Positions 10,931 to 20,700 of a DNA stretch of 64,000 nt are shown piece by piece (positions within the stretch are counted from its first letter, which is position 1; each line of letters opens with the position of its first letter). The DNA lies in NCBI RefSeq assembly GCF_032854445.1, contig NW_027017978.1:1-64000 (forward strand), given 5' to 3'. The stretch comes from Liolophura sinensis (lineage: Eukaryota; Mollusca; Polyplacophora; Chitonida; Chitonidae). The position numbers were made by a program, and so were the translations under genes. The notes under the pieces were generated by a model, which saw only the letters and a list, made by a program, of their open reading frames with translations, made no database searches and had not been told where the DNA came from.

Positions 10931-10950
10931 GGGGGGGGGAGGGGGGGAGG
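10930..10950 (+). other. G-rich tract, possible G-quadruplex
   Basis: Runs of ten and seven G broken by single A residues, directly at the head end of the SINE. A similar tract, GGGTGGGGGGAGGGGGGGGG-like, lies at 13144-13164 in the Helentron intron, and a run of 13 G at 41412-41424. Confidence 0.5.
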
Positions 10951-12802
10951 CTGCCCAGTTCAAGTCGCTCTTATTCATACAATGTTTGTTGTATGACTTT
11001 CCTTGTTAGAAGTATGTTAAAATGTTGAATAAATATGTAATTAATTGCATAATAAATAATGCCTGCATCGCTAATTACATTGTATATTTTGATAGGCAAC
11101 ACATATTAATTTTCCTCAAAGAACCAACACGCACGACTTCGTTTAAGTCTAATTTATCATTTTTTCTCTGGCACATTTATGTCATTAGGCTAATATCAGG
11201 GCAGTTGTAGGCCTACATACACATAACAAATATGAAAATCAGCGTTCAAGCACTATGTCAAGCATGCTTCGCTAAAATGCGATCAGGTACATTTGTTCAC
11301 TGTATGAGATTAATGCACTTCTGGTAATATTTCTCTGAACACTGCCTTTGGAACTTGGTCATTCATTTGAAATTGTCACTTAACCTCATTGTGATTGTGT
11401 AGCTCATATAATGCATTCCCTACTGGTGCGCTCTCAACTCTGTGTGGATATTTGGTGGCAATTGCGGAGGAAGAGGTGGGGGGTGGGGGTATTTGGTTTG
11501 CATTTGCTTTTCCTGCCTACATGGCAACTGCGAAGTGTCAGTCTATTTTTAGCGCATGACATCATTATATGTGACCAATGAACGTCGGCCAATCCCACTT
11601 TCTGCTTGTTTTCAGCTAGCTGGTGAAAGATTTTGTATATCGGTATTTCTTTTGCAAGTGTTCGACGAAAACAGAGTTTGCTGTTTCATTAGATTGACAG
11701 AGCATAGTGTAAGTTACTCATACATGTTCTCACTTATTTGGAATTTTGCTGTTGGGGTAGAATTCATGTGTATTACCGATGAACTTAAAACGATACGGTA
11801 CTGCTGATACTGACTGGTATGCCGTGCGTGTGGTGCAACAACAACAGGCGTACATTACACCACATGCATTCGTCTCAAAACAGCCGTTACAGGCATTTAC
11901 TAATACCCTCTAACGGTTTTTCTCAAAATTCAGAGAAAGACAAGCAGTTACATACTAACAACTATTTTGAGACAAAGTCCTGTTGTTAGACTTGATTGTA
12001 AGTTACAGTGAATGTTCTTAGTAGCTTGGATTATTATCAAAAGCGATTTGCTGGTCTTCTAATAGACATACGGGTATTGATAGATAGAGTGGGTAGGGGT
12101 CAACAAAACTACAGTGGTAGTGTATGAGAACTCAAACCCAGGCCTCCCGTTTTTTCCCAGTCTTTTTGGACAAGCTTAGCTTAGAGCAACATACATTCAC
12201 ACGCTATTTCGGTAGATGATGGGTTACATTTCAGGGCAATGTCTTGAACAGAAGTGCCAATTAGAATGAACTGATCGATTAGATGTGCCTTTTCATTGCA
12301 GGAACATCACTTCGTTCAATTTCTGTGGTTGCCATGTTTATCTGGTATCTATTTTCCTACATAATGCCATCAACTTGGTAGGGTTTACTGTCAAGGAGAT
12401 AGCTGGTTTGGTTTTGCTAGTGTAGTTTTTAGTGGAGGCATAGATAGAGGGACAGTGATGTGTAATGACAGTGGATTCAAGTTTGTGCTTATCCATGGTT
12501 ACCGATTAGCCATTTTCCCCTATAATGGTTTGCTATTAAGTATGGTCTCGTGTCCTCGCTACAAAGACAATTGTTTTGCTTGTTCTGTTTAGATTATTAG
12601 GTATAGTTTGGTGTTAATCTGGGCTTGTCTCACGATTGTATTGTAAAGGGTGGGCATTCTACATGCATGCTAGCATATGGATTATTGTTACTAGTTTATT
12701 GTTACTAGTTTAATGTTGTTTAATGTCCTGCAACAAGGAGGTTCATTAATGTTTGTTATAGGCGTATATTGAGTTCACCTGAACTCTTGTTTTCATTTGC
12801 AG
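10951..12802. other. Upstream region of the Helentron, no gene seen
   Basis: AT-rich sequence with no reading frame I can support (longest about 83 codons at 11556). The 5' end of the Helentron, its promoter and any 5' untranslated exon must lie here or in the preceding SINE-bearing stretch, but I cannot locate the terminus. A 3' splice site, TTCATTTGCAG, ends the stretch at 12802, so at least one upstream non-coding exon is implied if the exon model below is right. Confidence 0.4.
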
Positions 12803-12808
12803 TGCAAC

Positions 12809-12850
12809 ATGCCACGGAAAAAGTACTGGAGAAAAACAAGATTCCATAAG
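12809..12850 (+). CDS. Helentron protein, predicted first coding exon
   Basis: ATG at 12809 begins MPRKKYWRKTRFHK, a short, strongly basic N terminus, and is followed at 12851 by the donor GTAAGG. An acceptor, TTTCATTTGCAG, precedes it at 12802, so the exon (12803-12850) would have six untranslated bases before the ATG. The donor is in phase 0 and joins in frame to 14761. I chose this start because the main open frame has no upstream ATG before a splice-like acceptor and because its first internal ATG lies after the conserved GHFHQGHPQF segment. Basis: splice signals, phase and the basic composition; no transcript evidence. Confidence 0.65.
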
Positions 12851-14760
12851 GTAAGGTGGGGCTCAATGTATTATGTGCATAATATCATGTCTGTTTAGTT
12901 TTTACAAGCATTGATACATGAACTGTATTCTTATTAGTGATTATATTTGACAGTCTGCAGAAAAAGGGTGTATTTAACACTAATAAAAGGGACATTTTTA
13001 TGTTTTAAGGAAAAATGGAGCTAAAGTTCAGGAATGTTCAACTCTTGTACTGACTGCATAATGATGGGGAAACAGGAGTTTACAAATGACATTGGATAGG
13101 GCTTGCATGGTTTTTAACTGCTGTTTTATGCTTAGTATAATGCGGGTGGGGGGAGGGGGGGGGGATCATCAGATGCACCTAATTGGACCAAGATATCCCT
13201 TATACATGTACACTGGAACTGTTTTACTGTGGACTCTCACTGTAACGATACAATAGTTAGACGGAGTTTTCTCCCAGTAAGTTATGCAGCACACCTGTAA
13301 TAAATGGTGATATTTTCTAATGTGGGATATTATAAGACAGTGTTTCTTTGCAGAGATATGTTTTTTTCTTTACTCATGAAGATGTACTTGTTTGGTCATG
13401 GTCACAGATTGGTTATGGTCACAGATTGCAAATTAATTGCTGGTTGTCATAGTTTCTTCTGTTGAGAGACTATGCCTTAGATTTTGTACAAACAATCGGT
13501 AATGGCTAATCAAATCAAACTTTAGCTATTCTTCCTGAATAAGCAAAATTATGACTTCTCAGAAAATACCACCCCCATTTTTGTACTGTTTACCGTTTTA
13601 AAAAAGCAGTAAAGTTTGTAAAAAGCTATAATATGACCCGAATTATTCATTCGTAATGAGCTCTGGAAGATAACATGTTATTTCTAAAATGGACACATCC
13701 ATGAAATCCTGGACTTCAGGAAACACGACTGACATATGAACTTGTCAGCACTTTGAAGTTCACCTGCTGAAATCTGTGGCTGACATGGATGGGTGGGACT
13801 AACCATTCTGTTGCCCTGTTTTGGTTTTACTTTTTGAGCTGTGATGTGTTTGCATATCGAGAAATATGCTGACATTCACACTTTTTGCCTGAAACAGAAC
13901 ATAGCTCCAATATCCAGGATTTGTCCATATGAGTCCAGAAGGGATGAAATTGGACTGATCTTATTCTGTCTGTGACCAGAATTCTACAGATGTAATGACT
14001 CAAGAAACGTATTTATGACAATCCATTACCTTGATTAAGTATGGCGTGGAATAGACAATTTGACATTATCAGCATTACCTGTATCGTTTTCTCCATAAAA
14101 TCTTTACTCATCTGAGTATTTTCCTGGATAGTTTATTGGTTAACACCAATTCTAATGCATAAACGTAGATTTTAACATGGAAACCATAACCAACAGCAGC
14201 GTGCTATGATTTTGTACACTGCGGATGGTCGTGGATTTCCCGCGGGTTCCACCCACCATAATGCTTACCGCTGTCGTATAAGTGAAATATTCTTGAGTAC
14301 GTTGTAAGACACCAATCAGATAAATAAATAAATAAATTTAGTACAACGCACGGCAGAGCTCGCACCAGACGCACATAAGTGTGTATGTCATATGGTATTG
14401 CATTACCAGTTTAACAAAAGCTGCCAGGTAATGGTGATGTGTATTGAAAGTCGTCTGCACTTTTTTTTTATTACAAAAATGAAATAACACCTTCTGTGCT
14501 AAGGTAATTAAATATTGGAAAACTTCATTTTTTCTTAGCTTTACAGTTGTATTTGGGACTGTCTGTATTAGCTGTACTTGATGTTTTGGATAAACTGGTA
14601 GCCTTTGTTACTCACAAGCAATACAAGTAAACTCCTCATATCAGATCGTGAGCCCAAAGCCTCAAATAATGGGGCAGCTCCCGCGCACAGCAAATTATGT
14701 AGACAATAATAGCATGGATGGCTGAAGTTCATTTCTTGATTCTATATCTTTCTTTTTAAG
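12851..14760 (+). other. Predicted intron of the Helentron gene
   Basis: A 1910-bp interval bounded by AAG/GTAAGG and by the pyrimidine-rich acceptor TATCTTTCTTTTTAAG. It contains a G-rich tract (13144-13164) and a SINE fragment (14195-14336). Reading frames inside are short. No other gene seen. Confidence 0.6.
14195..14336 (+). mobile_element. SINE 3' part inside the Helentron intron
   Basis: The sequence GGTCGTGGATTTCCC, CCACCCACCATAATGC, CTGTCGTATAAGTGAAATAT, TCTTGAGTACG and CACCAATCAGATAAATAAA matches the family seen at 4678, 30765 and 35956. The 5' part is truncated or strongly diverged. It must have inserted after the Helentron arrived, or been carried with it. Confidence 0.8.
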
Positions 14761-17700
14761 GAGACAAAAGGGGATGGAAACGTGTCAAAAAAAAATGACA
14801 GTGACGAGTCTGGGACTGTTGTTTTTACAGAGATAAGTACAGTTTCTGGACATTTTCATCAAGGACATCCACAATTTATGCCAAATAGTGGAGCACAATG
14901 TGTGGCTAATAGTTGCTCAGCTATTCTGTATGATAAAGTAAAGCCAGTTTCTATGTGGACTAGTAATGATCTTGATGCTGTATTGATTTCTGGTGATGAA
15001 TTGTACTCTAATGTTAAACCTAATCTTCCTGCTGGTGAGACCTTTTTGCTCATTTCAGACATTCCAGATGTGATGGACATGCACAATGGTACTTTCAGTA
15101 TAAGGGCAGGTGAATCTTTGACAGGTTATGTACTTGGTAGTGTTCATGCAGATCTGCAGTCTGATATTTTCATGCCACTGAGAGATGCTCTTGATAGAAC
15201 ACTATCTGTGTTTACTTCGTGCCTTATAACCTTCAACTCTTCTACATTTGCTATCATTAAACGAGACCAGTACTTATATGTCATTGATTCTCATTCCAGG
15301 AATGTAGAAGGTGTACAAGTTGTTGATGGAACTGCTGTAAGCATCAGATACACAGGTCTAGAAGGGGTGTTTCAACACTGTACTCGTCTGGCTATTTCAC
15401 TCAACACTGGTGAGTATGAACAGTTTGAGATTACTGGCATTGATGTAGTTACTCATGAGGATCGTGCTGATTCTGGTGATGTCATGCATGTACAGACTAC
15501 ATGGACATCTTTATCATTTAACCCACTGACAGACGAAGACCAAAGTCTAATGTGTAGGAAGCTAGAATTGCAGAAATTACCAGAACTTGATGCTCTTGGA
15601 TCATGCTCCTTCCTTGGTGAACCATGTAGGACAAAGAAGATTAAAATGGATGGGAACTGTTTTTTTAGAGCATTGTCTTTTGCAATATCTGGCACAGAGG
15701 AGAACCATAGACGACTGCGACTATTAACAGTAAAACATCTTCTGGAAAACTCAAGGCTCTTCTCCCCATACCTTCGAGATGGACATGTCACTGTAGAAAG
15801 ATATGTACAGTCATCGAGGATGAAGTACTTACATACATGGGCCACTGAAGTAGAAATTTTCGCAGCGTCAGACATGCTCCAGACTGACATCTACACCTAC
15901 AGTGAATCATGGTTGTTGTTTTCCAAGTCTCAGGCTCGGGAGCAGATGAACAATTCAACTAGGGCTATTTATTTACATCATGTTTCAGGTTGTCATTATG
16001 ATGTGGTTATTTGTGTAAAAAATCAGTCATTAGATCTTTGTACTGGAAATTGTTTACTGTGTAGTAACTACAGTACTGAAGGAATACAAAGCATAACACA
16101 TGTGAAATGTGAGGAAGATGACAATATTGTCATAGGTGATGCAGTTAGTTCACGAAAAGACATCGGGAACAAATGCTTCCTTGGAAAAGAGTTGAAGAAG
16201 AAGATACATCGTGAACATATCCAGCAGAAAAGGCTCAAAACAGTGCATGACTGTACTGATGTGATGAAGAAATCCGCAGAACTACAAAACACCAAGAAAG
16301 ACCGAAACACATATGCTGCAAATGTGTCATACAGGAGACATGTTTTGGCAGTTTATAAGGAGAAATATGCCAAACCAGACCACAGGGAATCGGCAATCCG
16401 ACAGGGCAAGCAGAGATACAGCAGTGATGAATTGTACCAAAATAGGATTAAGGCGTACAGCAAGGCCAAATATTTGTCGGACACCAGGCATAAACAGAAG
16501 GTCAAAGCGTACAGCAAGGAGAGGTATTTATCAGACACCAAACATAAAGAAAAGGTCAAAGCGTACAGCAAGGAGAGGTATTTGTCAGACACCAAACATA
16601 AAGAAAAGGTCAAAGCGTACAGCAAGGAGAGGTATTTGTCAGACACCAAACATAAAGAAAAGGTCAAAGCGTACAGCAAGGAGAGGTATTTGTCAGACAC
16701 CAGGCATAAACAGAAGGTGAAAGCGTACAGCAAGGAGAGGTATTTGTCAGACACCAGGCATAAACAGAAGGTGAAAGCGTATAGCAAAGAGAAGTATTTG
16801 TCAGACACCAGGCATAAACAGAAGGTGAAAATGTACAGCAAGAGAAAGTATATGATGGACACCAGACACAAAGAGAAAGTGAAAACATACAGCAAGAGGA
16901 AGTATATGATGGACACCAGACACAAAGAGAAGGTGAAAATGTACAGCAAGAGAAAATATATGGATGATGAGTTTAGGAAAAACAAGCAATCACAGCTGAA
17001 AAAAAAGTATTCAGAATCAAAGTCATACAGGAAAGATGCAATAAATAGACAGCTGGAACGCAGACGACAGAGGATAGCAGACCTTTCTTGTACTGATAGA
17101 GTAACATCTGTTTTTCACCACTTAATAACTGATGCACCACACCACATATGTGCTGTTTGCCATCGACGTTTTTTCAGAGGACAGGTTGTCATATGTAAAA
17201 GGGAATCTTACTCACAAATAGGTCAAGTGGCTCGAAAATTTGCTGCCAAATGTATATCAACAAGATACGTTCACACATGCTCCTCAGATTGCAATGTTCC
17301 CTGTATTATTTATCTATCTCCGTATTCCAAACTCTGGATTTGTTACACGTGCCATAGGAAGATCAGATCAGGCATTTTACCAGCTGAGGCATCTGTTAAC
17401 AGTCTACAGGTAGAAGGTGTGCCGTATGAATTGTCTTGTTTGAACCAACTAGAGCAACATTTAATAGCAAAACATATTCCCTTTGCTAAGGTGGCAGCCC
17501 TTCCTAGAGGTGGTCAGAGAAGTGTCCATGGTCCAGTTGTTTGTGTGCCATCCAACATTGACACAACAATTTCCTCTCTTCCACGACCAGAGTCAGATGA
17601 TCAGCTGATAAGGGTAAAACTCAAGCGGAAATTGTCATATAAAGGGCATTATAGGTATCAGTTTGTAAACACTGCACGAATTGAAAGGGCACTCGAATAT

Positions 17701-20700
17701 TTGAAAGAAAATAACCCACACTATCAGGATGTTAATTTCAACAACAATTGGGTTAACAACTTGTCATCAGCAGGAAACGACAAAGAGAGTGATAATGATA
17801 GTCTACCAGATTTATGCGACCGTGAACAACCTGGCAGTAATGAAGGTGGAAAGACTGATACAGGAAATGATGTTGAATATCTCCACTCAAGCCATACAGG
17901 AGATCAGGGGCTGATGATAGACAGTTGTCTGCAACCAGTTGACATAGGACAAGAAATACTTGATCAGTTCGCAGATAATGTACTTTGTTTAGCACCGAGT
18001 GAAGGCAATGATCCAATTAGACTTCTGATGAATGAAGAAAATGAAGCAAAGGCATTCCCTGTCTTGTTCCCTAAAGGATCACCGACATACCACGACAAAA
18101 GAGAAAAGAAAATAACTGTTTCACGCTATCTGAATACCAGGCTGATGCATGCAGACTCCAGATTTGCAAAAAGTACTGAGTATATATTTTATGCTCAGTA
18201 TCTCTCAGAAGTTCAGCAGGTACTTTCAACTGTCTCTATTGCACTGAGAAAAAGTCGTCAATCAGACAATGAACAAACGATAAATAAACTCACCGATTAT
18301 GACTCCTTGAGAGAAATCCTAAAGACTGACTCTGGATTCAAGTTCTTAAAGCCAATCCGAGGAACTCCAGTATACTGGCAATCTGCACAGAAGGATTTAT
18401 TTGCTATGCTGAGACAACTTGGCATTCCAACATGGTTTTGTTCATTTTCTGCTGCAGATATGAGATGGCCTGAGTTTATTCAAGCACTGCTGGTGGAAGA
18501 AGGCCGTGATACTGACATTACTGATATGGACTGGACAGCTAAATGTGAATTGATCAGAGAGAACCCTGTTATGGCAGCACGGATGTTTGAACATCGATTT
18601 CAGTGCTTTTTGAAGGAATTTCTGCTGTCCCCTGCAAACCCTGTTGGGAAGATAATAGACTACTTCTACAGGGTAGAGTTTCAACACCGTGGATCACCAC
18701 ATACTCATTGTTTATTTTGGGTTGAAAATGCTCCCAAACTTGACCATAACTCAGATGAAGAGGTGACCGCCTTCATTGACAAGTATGTGACATGTGAAAT
18801 GCCACCAACAGATGATGAAGTGCTGCAAGAGATTGTGTCCTCTGTACAGAAACATAGTAGCCTTCATTCAAAGAGCTGTCGGAAAAAAGGTACGAAATGC
18901 AGGTTTAACTTTCCAAGACCACCAAGTAAGTGCACTTTCATCTCTAGGCCAAGCTCTTCAGATGTTCACAACAATGATTGTAATGAAGCATCGATAGAAA
19001 GGGAGATGAATTGTGAAGAAGCTAAGCGAATCCTTGAAGCGTTGTGGGAGGCTCTCTCAAATCAAGATCATGCTTTTGGGAACACAGAAGATTTGTTCAC
19101 TGCTGTTGGAATTAACCAAGATCAGTTCCAGGAAGCATACACGATGCTGTCAAAGCGGGCTAGTGTTGTGCTCAGACGGGGCGTGGATGATGTATGGTTG
19201 AATCAGTACAATCCTGACCTTCTGCGCGCATGGAATGGGAATATGGATATTCAGTTTGTGCTCGATGCTTACTCTTGCATTGTATACATTATATCATATA
19301 TTTCTAAGTCAGAAAGAGAAATGGGTCTTCTTCTGGAACAGGCAAGAAAGGAAACTTTGAATGGCAATGAAGACACTAAACAAGCATTGAAGAAACTTGG
19401 AGCAGTGTATCTTCAGAGTAGGGAAGTAAGTGCTCAAGAGGCTGTGTTTCGAGTCTGTAACCTGCACTTGAAGGAATGTTCAAGATTTGTTCAGTTTATT
19501 CCTGTTGGTGATGCCATAAGGATGAGTCTGCCCCTGAACGTGATCCAAATCAAGCTCAGTGGTGGCGATTTAAATGTAGATGATGTGTGGATGACAAGTA
19601 TAATTGACCGTTACAAGAACAGACCAGATGGTGATGAATTTGAAGCTATGTGCTTGGCAACATTTTGTTCCGAATTCCGAGTTCTGCCCAAGACAGAGAA
19701 AATTTCCAGTAAAGCTCAAAAGGAGGGATTGGTACATAAACTGAGGAGTAACATGGGGTACATTCGTAGAAGAACACGAACCAAACCAGCTGTGGTAAGA
19801 TATCCAAGGTTTTCACCAGAGAGTCACTCAGAGAAATATTTCCAGAGCATTTTACAACTGTTTTTGCCATACAGAACAGACTCACAGCTGAAACCTGATG
19901 GGTTTAATTCGTTTGAATACTTCTTTGAGACTGGTGCTGTAAGTTTGCTGAATAACACTGGTGTTGAGCTTGTCAAGGATATAGTTAGCAGAAACAAGGC
20001 ATCATTTGAAACAGATGCTGATCAAATCACCAGAGCAGCGGAAATCCTTGAAATGGGTGGTCACTTAGAAGATGCATGGGCACAGATGTATCCTGAAAGT
20101 GAAGCAGAAAGGATTTCTTGTTTTGATGAAATTGAAGAGCTTGACAAGGTCCCTTGTGAGGCAAAAGACATACCAGATTTAGTACCAAATCAGAAGTCAG
20201 ATTACACTATTGAGCCTCAACAGGGAGTTCTATCCGGGAGTGAAGCAAAAGATCTTCTGCGATCGCTGAATGAACGACAACTGGAGGTCTTCTACAAAGT
20301 TCGAAAATGGTGTTTAGAAAAACTCAATGATCTGGACCCAGAACCTTTCTATCTTTTCATCACGGGAGGTGCAGGAACTGGCAAAACCCATTTGATTAAG
20401 TCTTTGCATTTTGAAGCCAACAGGCTTTTAGCAAGGTGTTTGTCAAAGCCAGATGACACATCGATTTTATTAACAGCTCCGACAGGTGTTGCAGCTTTTA
20501 ACATTAGTGCTTCAACCATTCACAGTACGTTTGGTATTCCTGTAGATGTAAAATTACCATATCAGCCATTGGGAGAAGAAAAACTAAACACGTTACGTTT
20601 AAAGTATAACAGCCTTCAAATTTTAATTATAGATGAAATCTCTATGGTGGATCATAAGTTACTTGCTTACATCCATGGAAGGTTACGACAGATCAAGCAG

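Noticed and set aside
14782-14784. GTG as the start of the Helentron protein
   Set aside because: This is a nuclear eukaryotic gene, where GTG starts are not expected. An upstream ATG exon joins in phase, and the frame continues seven codons upstream of the GTG to a splice acceptor.
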